From assembly GCA_964389305.1 (NCBI GenBank), contig CAYMEK010000031.1, positions 1-48,389 on the forward strand: a stretch of DNA of 48,389 nucleotides, given 5' to 3'. This document shows, piece after piece, positions 8,751-17,078 of this stretch (position 1 is the first letter of the stretch; each line of letters starts with the position of its first letter). Made by a program: the position numbers and the translations under genes. The notes below the pieces were generated by a model. That model saw nothing but the letters and a program-made list of their open reading frames with translations, was not told the origin of the DNA and ran no database searches. The stretch is from CAYMEK01 sp964389305 (lineage in GTDB: Bacteria; Spirochaetota; Spirochaetia; SZUA-6; DRHE01).

Positions 8751-9282
8751 CGCCCTCGAACTTCTCCTTGTCCAACTCGTCCATCTTCGGCAGGTCAGTT
8801 ATGCTGGCCAGCCGGAACATCGTCAAAAAATCCTTGGTAGTTCCGTATTGGACGGGTTTCCCCGGGGCGTCCTTCTTCCCCACCTCCTTGATTATATTCT
8901 TGTTCATCAGCAGCTTGATCATCCCGTCGGCGGACACCCCGCGAATGCTCTCGATCTCCTGCCTGGTTACCGGCTGGGCATAAGCGATGATGGACAGCGT
9001 CTCCAGTGCCGCCCTGGAGAGCTTTCCCTCGGCTTTCCTGCCGTAGCGCTGCTTGAGACGGTCCCAAAAGCCCTTTTTCGGCGAAAAGGTGTAGCCGCCG
9101 CCCAGCTCGATTACCTCGAGCCCGTGATCCGGTCCGGCGTTCCGGTCCCGAAGATGTTCAATGGCCTCAACCACTGTGCGGCGGGGCAGGCCCGTTATGC
9201 GGACAAGCGCGGACAGATCAATCGGCTCATTTTCGAGGAACAGCACTGCTTCTACCAAACCGGCGACCTGCTCAAGCTCCAT
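8743..9282 (-). CDS. scpB: Segregation and condensation protein B
   Basis: 179 residues, typical for ScpB. It binds the kleisin ScpA as a dimer and regulates the SMC condensin that compacts and segregates the chromosome. Two winged-helix domains are visible: VEAVLFLENEPIDLSALVRITGLP at the start and, in the second, LSRAALETLSIIAYAQPVTRQEI plus IRGVSADGMIKLL, which are family signatures. The start ATG 9282 overlaps the end of scpA by 11 bases, so the pair is translationally coupled. No smc gene is in the window. Confidence 0.96.
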   Translation of the reverse strand: MELEQVAGLVEAVLFLENEPIDLSALVRITGLPRRTVVEAIEHLRDRNAGPDHGLEVIELGGGYTFSPKKGFWDRLKQRYGRKAEGKLSRAALETLSIIAYAQPVTRQEIESIRGVSADGMIKLLMNKNIIKEVGKKDAPGKPVQYGTTKDFLTMFRLASITDLPKMDELDKEKFEGGE

Positions 9283-10018
9283 CGGGCACCTTCGCCTGTC
9301 TTGCCTTTATCAATATGTCGCCGAACAGCTTGTTTTGAAAAACCATGATGGCAGAAGCTTTCACCAGCTCCAACACGGCCAGAAAGCTGCAGATAACCTC
9401 CATGATGGAGTTCTTCTTGATCAGAAGATCCGCGAACATGAACTCGCCGCCAGTCTCCAGCAGCTCATAGACCAGGGTGATCTTCTCGTTGACCGTGACC
9501 TCCTCGTACATATCAATGACGCGTTCGGAAGAAAGAGAGGACAGCATGGAGGAAAACGTCTTCAACAGGTCCCAAACCGTGATCTGCTCCCACATCTCTT
9601 TATCCACAAAGGGCAGGACCGGCTGGAATTTTCTGCGTTCAATGGACCATTCGGCAGCTTGCTCTTTTTCTTCGATCAATACGCTCAGCTTCTTGTACTT
9701 CTGGTATTCTATCAATTTGTCTACCAGCTCCCTGCGGGGATCCTCTATCTCGTCCTCCAGATTGACATCCACCGGAAGCAGCAGGCGGGATTTTATGTAC
9801 ATCAGCGTAGCCGCCATCAAATAGAACTCGGTGATGTTCTCCAGGTCGATCCTTGTAGCGTAGCTAAGATACTCCAGATACTGCTCCGTGATGGTGGCGA
9901 TCGGGATGTCGTAGAGGTTTATTTCGGATTTACGGATAAGAAAGAGCAGAAGATCCAACGGTCCTTCGAAGTTCTGTAGCTTGAACTCCTGCTTGTCTAT
10001 CTGACTCTGCGCGTTCAT
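9272..10018 (-). CDS. scpA: Segregation and condensation protein A (kleisin)
   Basis: 248 residues. ScpA is the kleisin bridging SMC heads. The N-terminal signature FEGPLDLLLFLIRKSEINLYDIPIA and the following ITEQYLEYL are diagnostic; the middle is charged and variable, and the C-terminus carries the winged helix that closes the ring. Start ATG 10018 comes 27 bases after folK. It forms one cassette with scpB, as in most bacteria with the Smc-ScpAB complex. Confidence 0.96.
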   Translation of the reverse strand: MNAQSQIDKQEFKLQNFEGPLDLLLFLIRKSEINLYDIPIATITEQYLEYLSYATRIDLENITEFYLMAATLMYIKSRLLLPVDVNLEDEIEDPRRELVDKLIEYQKYKKLSVLIEEKEQAAEWSIERRKFQPVLPFVDKEMWEQITVWDLLKTFSSMLSSLSSERVIDMYEEVTVNEKITLVYELLETGGEFMFADLLIKKNSIMEVICSFLAVLELVKASAIMVFQNKLFGDILIKARQAKVPDGA

Positions 10019-10045
10019 GGGATATTAGCTGCCCCGAGTATATTC

Positions 10046-10543
10046 TCAACGCGAGAAGATGTAAACGCCCTGGTCTTGGAGGGCTGCCAGCGCCTCGGCC
10101 AAGGGCCGCCCGGTGGCCGGGTCCCGGAGGTGCGGGTTCAGTTCCAGCAGGGGAATGAGCACGAATTGCCTTTCCTTCATCCTGGGGTGCGGAACCACCA
10201 GCTCTTCGTTCTCGATGATCCGCTCACCGTACAGCAGAATGTCGATATCAATGACCCTCGGCCCTTTCGGGATGCCCTTATTGCGGTCCCTTCCCAGGCG
10301 GCCCTCCAGGTCAAGGACGCGATCAAGGAGCTCCTTTGGGGTGAAAGAACAGCGGCCGGAGACCACCATATTCAGAAACCTGGGCTGGTCCGGCAGGTAC
10401 ATGGGCAGGGTCTCGTAGATCGATGAGGTGGCGAGTCCTTCAAGTAAATCCCCTAGAGAGGCGACGGCCCGCTTCAGGTTCGCCGCTCGATCTCCGAGAT
10501 TGGAGCCGAGGGATAGATATGCGGTCTGCTGAACTACGCTCAT
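10046..10543 (-). CDS. folK: 2-amino-4-hydroxy-6-hydroxymethyldihydropteridine pyrophosphokinase (HPPK)
   Basis: 165 residues, the size of stand-alone FolK. It moves pyrophosphate from ATP to 6-hydroxymethyl-dihydropterin in folate synthesis. YLSLGSNLGDR, ETLPM, the RxxxxGPRVIDIDIL metal/ATP motif and VVPHPRMKERQFVLIPL are all present. No other folate gene is in view, so the pathway is completed elsewhere or the substrate is salvaged. Start ATG 10543; the 93 bases between it and the recA stop hold no gene or convincing terminator, so it is probably read through from recA. Confidence 0.95.
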   Translation of the reverse strand: MSVVQQTAYLSLGSNLGDRAANLKRAVASLGDLLEGLATSSIYETLPMYLPDQPRFLNMVVSGRCSFTPKELLDRVLDLEGRLGRDRNKGIPKGPRVIDIDILLYGERIIENEELVVPHPRMKERQFVLIPLLELNPHLRDPATGRPLAEALAALQDQGVYIFSR

Positions 10544-10636
10544 ACTCGTTTGCCACTGCAGCGTGCGGGAGAACAGAGGTGGGTGCGCCTGCCGGTCTGG
10601 GGATCGGATTGTTTAGCCGACTGTTTCGCTTTAACC

Positions 10637-11743
10637 TCAGCCTGCGGGCTGGCCGGCCGCTTTTCGCTCCCCCGCCTTGTCGCCGGGTTTCTGATCACCG
10701 GTAGAGTCGGCAGCCCCGCTCCCGGCGGCCTGATCGGGAAACAGGAGGCTTCGTACGCTGGCTTCGATCTGGCGGTACATGTCGGGATTGTTCTCCAGGA
10801 ATAGCTTCACGTTCTCCCGGCCCTGACCAATCCGCTCCTCCCCGTAGGAATACCAGCTCCCGCTCTTTGAGATGACATCTTGCTGAACAGCCGCATCCAG
10901 AAGGCTTCCGGAGGCCGAGATGCCTCGACCGAAAATAATCTCCAGCTCGACCCGCTTGAACGGAGGTGCTACCTTGTTCTTAACCACTTTTACGCGCACC
11001 TTGTTCCCGACTGCCTTATCGGTGCCTTCAGAGATCGTCTCGATCTTCCGTACTTCCAGGCGCAGTGAGGAGTAGAACTTCAAAGCGTTCCCCCCGGTGG
11101 TCGTCTCCGGATTGCCGAACATTACGCCAATTTTCATGCGGATCTGATTGATGAAAACCAGACAGGTCTTCGACTTGGAGATGATCGCGGTCAACTTTCG
11201 CAGCGCCTGGCTCATCAGCCGGGCCTGAAGGCCCATATGGGAATCACCCATATCACCTTCGATTTCGGCTCTGGGTGTCAGCGCCGCTACCGAATCCACC
11301 ACTATAATATCCACGGCCCCGGAGCGGATCAAAGACTCTGCAATCTCCAGAGCTTGCTCGCCGTTATCCGGCTGGCTTACCCAAAGCTCGTCGGTGTTGA
11401 CACCCAGACTGTGTGCATACTGGGGATCCAGGGCGTGTTCGGCATCGATGAAAGCTGCTATTCCTTTCTGCTTTTGGGCTTCGGCGATCGCGTGCAAAGC
11501 TAATGTAGTTTTCCCCGAAGCTTCGGGTCCGTAGATCTCGACGATTCTTCCCCGAGGGTATCCGCCCACTCCGAGAGCGGCATCGAGTAGAATCGAACCG
11601 GTGGAAATGGTGGGAATCTGCACGTTGGCGGCGCCCTCTCCGAGTTTCATAATAGAGCCTTTGCCGAACTGCTTCTCGATCTGCAGCCGAGCCGCTTCCA
11701 GTGCCTTGATTTTCTCGTCGCTGGGTTCTGCGGGATTGCTCAT
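10637..11743 (-). CDS. recA: Recombinase RecA
   Basis: 368 residues. RecA forms ATP-dependent filaments on single-stranded DNA, drives strand exchange and triggers the SOS response. IEKQFGKGSIMKLG, Walker A GPEASGKTT, the MAW-type region GLQARLMSQALRKLT and loop 2 GGNALKFYSS are clear; a low-complexity Gly/Ala/Lys tail ends the protein. The frame is open back to a GTG at 11833, but that codon is about 5 bases after the predicted transcription start and the extra residues match no RecA. ATG 11743 has an AAGGA site and gives the standard N-terminus. I saw no clear SOS-box palindrome in the leader. Confidence 0.97.
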   Translation of the reverse strand: MSNPAEPSDEKIKALEAARLQIEKQFGKGSIMKLGEGAANVQIPTISTGSILLDAALGVGGYPRGRIVEIYGPEASGKTTLALHAIAEAQKQKGIAAFIDAEHALDPQYAHSLGVNTDELWVSQPDNGEQALEIAESLIRSGAVDIIVVDSVAALTPRAEIEGDMGDSHMGLQARLMSQALRKLTAIISKSKTCLVFINQIRMKIGVMFGNPETTTGGNALKFYSSLRLEVRKIETISEGTDKAVGNKVRVKVVKNKVAPPFKRVELEIIFGRGISASGSLLDAAVQQDVISKSGSWYSYGEERIGQGRENVKLFLENNPDMYRQIEASVRSLLFPDQAAGSGAADSTGDQKPGDKAGERKAAGQPAG

Positions 11744-11844
11744 GGGTACCGATTCCTTTTCCGTACGAAGTGATATCGAGGCTTGTGAAGCCCAGTTACT
11801 GAATACAACGGGATTTTTCCCCTCGCGCTTCACTTGTCATAATT

Positions 11845-11874
11845 ATAATATCTCTTGAGCCTTTCCAAGGTCAA
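11845..11874 (-). promoter_or_regulatory. Sigma-70-type promoter of recA
   Basis: On the minus strand, TTGACC (11874-11869) and TATTAT (11850-11845) are 18 bases apart, with an overlapping TATAAT shifted by three bases. Transcription would start near 11838, giving a leader of about 95 bases before the recA ATG. The leader is long enough to hold regulation, but I found no strong hairpin in it. Confidence 0.7.
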
Positions 11875-11909
11875 GGAGGTCTGCGAACCCTCCGATATTG
11901 AGGAGTGGA

Positions 11910-12593
11910 GTGAACGCAAAGACCGTAGCCTCCCTGGCACTGCTGACCGCCGCTTTTATTTCCAGGCAGCCGGCGCCAGCGCAGGATTACCAGGCCTGGA
12001 TCCGCGACTCCGATCAGCGGGATAATCCCCTGATCGTAGAGATAATCGAGAACGGGCAGCTTTCGGCGGCGATCGAATCGGCCCGCGCCCTGGGATCTCG
12101 GCCGGATTTCCGGGTCCAGGAGATAATCCTGGCGGTAGGCGAGAGCTTTTCCAGCCGCGCCTGGGAAGGCGAATTGATTCTACGAGTCATACTGGCCTCG
12201 GTTTTTCCTCCCGAACTGGAACGGGGTGATTTGGAGCGCCGTTTGCTGCTCAATAGAGAGGCAATGGATTTCCTGGTGGCTCACCTGAGCGGATACACGA
12301 CAGAGCTGAAAACCGAGATCGTCAGGCTCATGGCCGGCCTTCCTCTGCCCGAATACCAGGGAGCGCTGATGGAGCAGGGACGCGGCCTGACGGAGCTTCT
12401 GGAAATGCAGGAAGGCCGGCTCCAGGCCGAACAAGCCCGCCTGGCCCTCACCTTTCTTGACACGATCGAGGACATGGGCAGGCCTGAATTCGGCCAACTC
12501 GCTCTTTCCATCCTCGAACGGACCAGGCATCCCGAGGTGGCCGAAAGGGCGAGAGTGACGGCCCGCTCCCTGCTACTGGACAGAGGGGACTAG
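11910..12593 (+). CDS. Exported helical-repeat (HEAT-like) protein
   Basis: 227 residues from GTG 11910, chosen because AGGAG ends four bases before it and it starts a signal peptide (VASLALLTAAFISRQPAPAQ). A TTG at 11898 in the same frame is possible. Cleavage is predicted after about residue 19-20. The mature chain is an all-helical, Leu/Glu/Arg-rich solenoid without cysteines, resembling the exported HEAT-repeat protein at 22542-23885 in composition and layout but not clearly homologous. It is transcribed away from recA and ends tail-to-tail with dtd. I see no good promoter of its own; the function is unknown. Confidence 0.75.
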   Translation: MNAKTVASLALLTAAFISRQPAPAQDYQAWIRDSDQRDNPLIVEIIENGQLSAAIESARALGSRPDFRVQEIILAVGESFSSRAWEGELILRVILASVFPPELERGDLERRLLLNREAMDFLVAHLSGYTTELKTEIVRLMAGLPLPEYQGALMEQGRGLTELLEMQEGRLQAEQARLALTFLDTIEDMGRPEFGQLALSILERTRHPEVAERARVTARSLLLDRGD

Positions 12594-13039
12594 AACGACC
12601 CGGTGGAATCGAGAAGAATGGTCACCGGTCCGAGGTTCGTATATCGTACCTGCATCCGTGCGGCGAACTCGCCCTTCTCCACCCGCACTCCCCGGCTTCG
12701 AATCATCTCGATGAACAGGCTGTAGTATCGCCTGGCCTTTTCAGGCCCCGCAGCGCCGCTGTAGGAAGGCCGTCTGCCTTTCCGCGCATCCCCGTACAGG
12801 GTGAATTGGGATACCACCAGGACCTCAGCCTTCACATCGAGAACCGAAAGGTTCATCTTGTCGTTGCGATCGGCGAAGATCCTCAGGTTCAGAACCTTTT
12901 CCGCCAGGTACTCGATATCCCTTGGAGCGTCTTCCCTGCCTATTCCGAGATACACGAGCAGTCCCGATTCTATATGGCCGTATATCTGATCCCCTGTGCT
13001 GACCGAGCAATCCTGGACCCGCTGGACCACCGCTCTCAT
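12590..13039 (-). CDS. dtd: D-aminoacyl-tRNA deacylase
   Basis: 149 residues, standard size. Dtd removes D-amino acids (and glycine mischarged on tRNA-Ala) from tRNA as a chiral proofreading step. The SQFTLYGDARKGRRPSYSGAA motif region and the C-terminal NLGPVT, which carries the Gly-cisPro specificity element, are intact. Its ATG overlaps the stop of the upstream TPR gene by ATGA, so translation is coupled. Its TAG stop shares the palindrome CTAG (12590-12593) with the stop of the opposing gene. Confidence 0.96.
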   Translation of the reverse strand: MRAVVQRVQDCSVSTGDQIYGHIESGLLVYLGIGREDAPRDIEYLAEKVLNLRIFADRNDKMNLSVLDVKAEVLVVSQFTLYGDARKGRRPSYSGAAGPEKARRYYSLFIEMIRSRGVRVEKGEFAARMQVRYTNLGPVTILLDSTGSF

Positions 13040-14148
13040 GGCGACCTGTACAACCTATGAATAGAAATCCCCTCGAGCCTTATCTGACCCTCCCTTACCT
13101 GGACCCGGCCCAAGACCTCCACGCCGTCTCCGTTTTCCAGAGTGGCTGCAAACCTCAATACCACGGGAACCATGCCGAGCAGCTCCTTTTCATCCTGGTA
13201 GCCTACCAGGAGATCAAAAGCGATCTCCTCGGCTCCGATCCGCAGATTAGCCGCTTTCCCCTTCCACATTACATAGGTATCCGAGTAGAGGATGGGCTCC
13301 CGCCGCACTTCCGTATAGGGGAAGGGATCCCGGATAGTGGCAAAGTCAGGTTCCTGCACAAAGGTTCTCATGAGTCGGGCCTTCTCTTTGACATACGCCG
13401 AGGCATTGGAATGAAGAAGCCTGTTGATTTCGCGGATGGCCAGATTGTCCCGGTAGTCGAGCAGGTATCTCTTGATGGATTGAAAAGTCTCTTCGATCTG
13501 CCTGTCTGTCAGGGTGAAAGCCGTCTCCGACTCGTAGGCGCCGGCGGCGCCTACAGACTGCGGCGGCTGGGTGGCGATCAGCGGCCGGTCTGCGGACAGC
13601 TCGATTTCCTCCACACCCGGTCTCTCTACCCGGCTGCGCTGCAGCAGCGGCAGGAGAAAATGATAGCCGCTCAGCACAGCCGCCAGCAGAACGACCGACA
13701 ACACAGGGGCTAGCCAAATCCATGGGCTCGGCGGCAGTGGAGGAAGCAGCAGGCGTATATCGAGCGTGTCTGACGGAAAGGGGGAGCCTTCCCTTGAAGC
13801 TTGTTTTCGAACCACGCCCAGCGCCCTGAGAGCCTGGCGGTTTCCGGGCTCGCGGTCGATTATCTCCAGCCAGCTGTTTACCGCCTCCTCGATATTGCCA
13901 CGCTTGTAGGCCACGGCGGCCAGTCCGAGCCGGGGAACTGCGTCCTCTGGATTTAGCTGCTCCGAGCGCTGCAGGTAGGACTCCGCTCCGCCGAAATCCC
14001 CGGTATACAGACAGGCGGAGCCAAGAAGGGAATAGAACTCGGCATTGTTGCGAAAGCGAAAAATCTGGCTCTCCAACAGGCGAATAACCTGGGAGAATTT
14101 TCTCCGCCGTAGGAGCTGGTGGGCCTTAGCAATAACGCTTTTCGGCAT
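13036..14148 (-). CDS. Membrane-anchored TPR protein with extracytoplasmic domain
   Basis: 370 residues from ATG 14148. Residues 1-115 form TPR repeats (FYSLLGSACLYTGDFGGAESYL; AVPRLGLAAVAYKRGNIEEA) in the cytoplasm. A Pro-rich linker and one membrane helix (about 144-168, WIWLAPVLSVVLLAAVLSGY) follow, then about 200 residues outside, including a helical segment and a C-terminal beta-rich part (VLRFAATLENGDGVEVLGRVQVREGQI). The layout of cytoplasmic TPR, single helix and external beta domain suggests a trans-membrane coupling protein, but I cannot name a family. There is a 58-base gap before it; it is probably in the rpe transcript. dtd is coupled to its stop. Confidence 0.85.
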   Translation of the reverse strand: MPKSVIAKAHQLLRRRKFSQVIRLLESQIFRFRNNAEFYSLLGSACLYTGDFGGAESYLQRSEQLNPEDAVPRLGLAAVAYKRGNIEEAVNSWLEIIDREPGNRQALRALGVVRKQASREGSPFPSDTLDIRLLLPPLPPSPWIWLAPVLSVVLLAAVLSGYHFLLPLLQRSRVERPGVEEIELSADRPLIATQPPQSVGAAGAYESETAFTLTDRQIEETFQSIKRYLLDYRDNLAIREINRLLHSNASAYVKEKARLMRTFVQEPDFATIRDPFPYTEVRREPILYSDTYVMWKGKAANLRIGAEEIAFDLLVGYQDEKELLGMVPVVLRFAATLENGDGVEVLGRVQVREGQIRLEGISIHRLYRSP

Positions 14149-14206
14149 CCTGGTTGTTGAGGTATTCTCGGATTATTTTGTTGCGGCGTCCGAAATGCGG
14201 CCTTGT

Positions 14207-15325
14207 TTAATGAGCACCGGAATACCTTTCTGATCTATCTTTTATATCAGAAAGGATTTGCTCCATCAACCGAATGTCCTCAAGGCTAACCTCTTCACCG
14301 GCCGAGAGCTTCTCGTCGATCATTTCCAGAAGGCTGTTCAGCAGGTCGAGATCTCTCTGAACGGCAAGGGGCAGGTCCCGGTCTTGACCGGCCTCCGTAT
14401 GTGCCCTCTCGTACAGGGCTTGCAGGGTCTCGGGTTCGGAAGTCTCAGCAGCCGGAGCAGTCTCGGCAGCCGAAGCAGCCTCGGCGGCCGGAGCAGTCTC
14501 GGCGGCGATTGCACCTGAGGAATCGACGGTTAAGCTGCCGAGCACCAGGATGATCTCGCGGCTCTGGTAGGCGGGAAGAACTTGCGGATCGTAATACATG
14601 CATACGGCGGAATCGTTTATGGAGTAAGGCATGAGATTGAAATTGCGGTTGGCTGAAGTCTCGTAGCCCCACGATGCATCGCTGAGACGCTTCCAGTTAG
14701 CGAATACGATCCTGTCAGGAGCCGTTATGCCCGGTCCACTGGTTATGCATTTCAAGCCGGGCTGACCAGGCGCCTGGGATGATGCAGAGATCCAGTAACG
14801 TATCATGTTCGCCTTGGTTATGGAGAGCTCACCGCGTATCTCCTGGTGCCTGTCGGTGGAGAAATGAGCCAGATTTTCCTCGCCGAGATAGGTGTCCAGG
14901 CACAGGCGAACCCCAACGGACAGCTCGCTTCGAGTCAGATTGGTTATTCGGATGGACATCTTGACCCCGTCGGTAACGATTTCGAACTCCTGGATCACTC
15001 CAAGTGTTTTCGATTGCCACTGGAAGTGCGCCGGCCCTTCCGGAGTACTCTTTTCCACCTCCTCCGAGAACTCGGCCGTGTCGCCCAGCTTGAAAATCTT
15101 GTTGTTGACAACCAACGACAGCCCCGAGGTTCTGGGGTCCTGGTCAACGAACAGAGGTGTGAAGCGCTCGCCGGAATCGTAGGATCTGTGGTAAAGGGAA
15201 AACCTGCCGATCCCTTCGTGCAGGACCACCTTTACTCCGTCCTGCTGGATCTCCAGCGCCTGAACGACTGAAAGCCGCAGGATCAGGAGCAAAGCGGTCG
15301 GGACGAGCCTTCTCGAACAATTCAT
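14207..15325 (-). CDS. Exported protein of unknown function
   Basis: 372 residues. An N-terminal signal peptide (about 1-23, ends VVQA) is followed by a beta-rich domain of about 240 residues (GIGRFSLYHRS; VTDGVKMSIRITNLT; VGVRLCLDTYLGE) that looks like a jelly-roll or carbohydrate-binding-type fold, an Ala/Glu/Thr repeat linker (see 14446-14516), and a helical C-terminal region with LLNSLLEMIDEKLSAGEEVS. Its ATG overlaps the TAA of the preceding TPR gene by one base (TAATG), so the two are coupled and probably act together at the envelope. I do not recognise the family. Confidence 0.85.
   Translation of the reverse strand: MNCSRRLVPTALLLILRLSVVQALEIQQDGVKVVLHEGIGRFSLYHRSYDSGERFTPLFVDQDPRTSGLSLVVNNKIFKLGDTAEFSEEVEKSTPEGPAHFQWQSKTLGVIQEFEIVTDGVKMSIRITNLTRSELSVGVRLCLDTYLGEENLAHFSTDRHQEIRGELSITKANMIRYWISASSQAPGQPGLKCITSGPGITAPDRIVFANWKRLSDASWGYETSANRNFNLMPYSINDSAVCMYYDPQVLPAYQSREIILVLGSLTVDSSGAIAAETAPAAEAASAAETAPAAETSEPETLQALYERAHTEAGQDRDLPLAVQRDLDLLNSLLEMIDEKLSAGEEVSLEDIRLMEQILSDIKDRSERYSGAH
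14446..14516 (-). repeat. In-frame Ala-Glu-Thr-Pro coding repeat
   Basis: Near-repeated DNA units reading as AAETAP, AAEAAS, AAETAP and AAET in the exported protein. The two copies of the AAETAPAAE block are nearly identical in DNA, which suggests recent slippage growth. It lies between the beta-rich domain and the helical C-terminus and probably acts as a flexible linker. Confidence 0.8.
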
Positions 15326-16281
15326 TACTGCTGTCCCGTACTCTCCGCCAGCGCCCTCAACAGGGATTCTTTCACCGCCAGTGACTCTTCTTTCAACCGT
15401 AGAGCTTTCTGTCTTCTCTCGAAAGACTCGAGCTGCTCGGAGGTCACTCCGGCCTGCGTCGACGCTTCAGCGGAAAGTGTCTCCAGTTGGGCTTCCAAGG
15501 CGGCTATCCTTTCTTTCAGCTCGGAGTTTTCCCTGGATAGCCGCTCTATCTCCGTGCTTCGCTCGCCGCCCGCCTGGTCCGCCTTTTGGGCCAGGGCCGA
15601 CAGCTTGCGCTGGTACACCGAGATCGCCTGCTCGTAGGCCTTCTCCCGGCGCTGGAACTCCTCCACGGACTTCAGCGCTTCTTCATGGCTCCACTTCAGC
15701 AGCTTGAGAAGCTCGTCTTCCCTCTTCTTGAACTCGATCAGAGAGAGCCGGTAGCGGGAGGCTTCTAGCTTGACGCTCCGCGGATATTCCTGAATCACCT
15801 TGTTGAACATTCGGGCTGCCTCATCCAGTCTGCCGAGGGAAAACAGGGACTCGCCTATCCAGAAATAGGCGCTGCCGACAAAATCGGAATAGGGGTAGTC
15901 GGAAACGAAGCCTTCGAGAACCTGGATGGCGCTCGACGGCTCTCCCTGTAGATATAAAAGTCTACCTTTCTGGTACAGGGCGTCCGGATAGTTGGAATTG
16001 GAGGGGTAGTTACTCAGGAAATATTCGAGGTTCCTCTCCGCCTCCTCCAACATGTTAACGGCCAGGTACGAGCGGGCTACCCAGTAGTAGGCATCCCCCG
16101 TACTCTCCGGCCCGCTGGGATCGGAAATCAACTGCCGGAATTTCTGGATCGCTTCCAGGTATTGCTCCTGCTTAAACAGAATGAGTCCGTCGGTGAGCCG
16201 GCGGTCACCGGTCGAGGCTTGGCCGTCCGCCAGCAGGGGCAGCAGAGCAAATGCGCATATGAGAAGGCTATTTCGGACCAT
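15325..16281 (-). CDS. Exported TPR protein with C-terminal coiled coil (CpoB-like in reverse order)
   Basis: 318 residues from ATG 16281, chosen because AGAGGAA lies just upstream and the signal peptide (VRNSLLICAFALLPLLADGQA) starts there; the frame is open a further 21 codons. TPR-like repeats at about 30-175 have the CpoB/YbgF spacing (AIQKFRQLISD; AERNLEYFLSNYP; AIQVLEGFVSDYP; AARMFNKVIQEYP). A long charged coiled coil follows (about 190-318, ERLSRENSELKERIAALEAQLE). Classical CpoB has the coiled coil first and the TPRs last. It is probably a periplasmic scaffold; the partner is unknown. It is coupled to the next gene by TAATG. Confidence 0.88.
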   Translation of the reverse strand: MVRNSLLICAFALLPLLADGQASTGDRRLTDGLILFKQEQYLEAIQKFRQLISDPSGPESTGDAYYWVARSYLAVNMLEEAERNLEYFLSNYPSNSNYPDALYQKGRLLYLQGEPSSAIQVLEGFVSDYPYSDFVGSAYFWIGESLFSLGRLDEAARMFNKVIQEYPRSVKLEASRYRLSLIEFKKREDELLKLLKWSHEEALKSVEEFQRREKAYEQAISVYQRKLSALAQKADQAGGERSTEIERLSRENSELKERIAALEAQLETLSAEASTQAGVTSEQLESFERRQKALRLKEESLAVKESLLRALAESTGQQ

Positions 16282-16334
16282 GGTTCCTCTCTTATATTTC
16301 GACTCGTGGAAAAAGAAACTATATCTATTATTAT

Positions 16335-16997
16335 TCATCGGCATCTTAAGGCCGCGATCGCCTCCGCCAGGTTTTCCGCTTCGAATACCGCAGAGCCCGC
16401 AACCAGGACGTCAGCTCCGGCATCGACAGCCGACCGGCAGGTCTCCCCGTTTATACCTCCGTCAACCTCGATCAGGTAGCTGTATCCCCCCTGCGCCCGC
16501 AGCTCGGCCAGCCGGCTTACCTTGTTCAGAGTCCGGGGAATCAATTCCTGGCCTCCAAAGCCGGGATTGACGGTCATTACCAGGATTAGATCCAGCTCGG
16601 GAAGAAGCTCGCTCAAGACTTCGGCAGGAGTGGAAGGCACGATGGAGATGCCCGCTTTCCTGCCTCGTTTCCTGATCTCCTCCAGAAGCCTGTGGTGATG
16701 AATCGTGCTTTCATAGTGTATCGTAATGCCATCTGAACCGGCTTCGGCAAAGCTATCGATGTAGCTGTCCGGCTTCAGAATCATGAGATGCGTATCGAAG
16801 GGCAGCCGGCTGTGGGGACGCAGGGCCTTCACCATCACGGGCCCGAAGGTTATATTGGGTACGAAGATCCCGTCCATAATATCCAGATGGACCCAGTCGG
16901 CTCCGTTTTCTTCGATCCGGCTGACCTCGTCGGCCAGGTGCCCGAAATCGGCTGACAGGATCGAAGCAGCCACCAGGGTGGAGGGACGATTTGCCAT
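16335..16997 (-). CDS. rpe: Ribulose-phosphate 3-epimerase
   Basis: 220 residues from ATG 16997. It interconverts ribulose-5-P and xylulose-5-P in the pentose phosphate pathway. The TIM-barrel signatures ASILSADFGHL, HLDIMDGIFVPNITFGP, DTHLMI and VMTVNPGFGGQ are complete, with the metal His/Asp pairs in place. A TTG start 17 codons upstream is possible but adds an unrelated N-terminus. There is no Shine-Dalgarno site; the promoter found at 17004-17033 would start transcription about at the A of the ATG. It is the first gene of the run leading to dtd. Confidence 0.95.
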   Translation of the reverse strand: MANRPSTLVAASILSADFGHLADEVSRIEENGADWVHLDIMDGIFVPNITFGPVMVKALRPHSRLPFDTHLMILKPDSYIDSFAEAGSDGITIHYESTIHHHRLLEEIRKRGRKAGISIVPSTPAEVLSELLPELDLILVMTVNPGFGGQELIPRTLNKVSRLAELRAQGGYSYLIEVDGGINGETCRSAVDAGADVLVAGSAVFEAENLAEAIAALRCR

Positions 16998-17003
16998 GAA
17001 ATG

Positions 17004-17033
17004 ATCATAGCAGAAAGATAAGCTGCGATGCAA
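17004..17033 (-). promoter_or_regulatory. Promoter of rpe, likely leaderless
   Basis: On the minus strand TTGCAT (17033-17028) and TATGAT (17009-17004) are 18 bases apart. The rpe ATG begins seven bases after the -10 box, where transcription normally starts, and no ribosome site precedes it. It is back-to-back with the promoter at 17051-17078. Confidence 0.6.
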
Positions 17034-17050
17034 ACGGTCGCCTGCCAAGA

Positions 17051-17078
17051 TTGACTAAACTCTTCATCATGCTATAAT
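17051..17078 (+). promoter_or_regulatory. Promoter of the TPR-greA-VWA genes
   Basis: TTGACT and a perfect TATAAT separated by 16 bases. The predicted start is near 17085, giving a leader of about 67 bases to the ATG at 17152. In the leader CCCGCAG (about 17101-17107) can pair with CTGCGG just before the start codon, which could cover the weak ribosome site. Confidence 0.8.

Noticed and set aside
10544..10636. Terminator or small RNA between recA and folK
   Set aside because: No stable hairpin with a T-run and no promoter; it looks like plain spacer within a read-through unit.
11744..11833. Longer RecA starting at GTG 11833
   Set aside because: It would begin almost at the transcription start and adds residues unlike any RecA.
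11744..11838. SOS box in the recA leader
   Set aside because: Only short imperfect palindromes were seen; nothing matching a known LexA site well enough to report.
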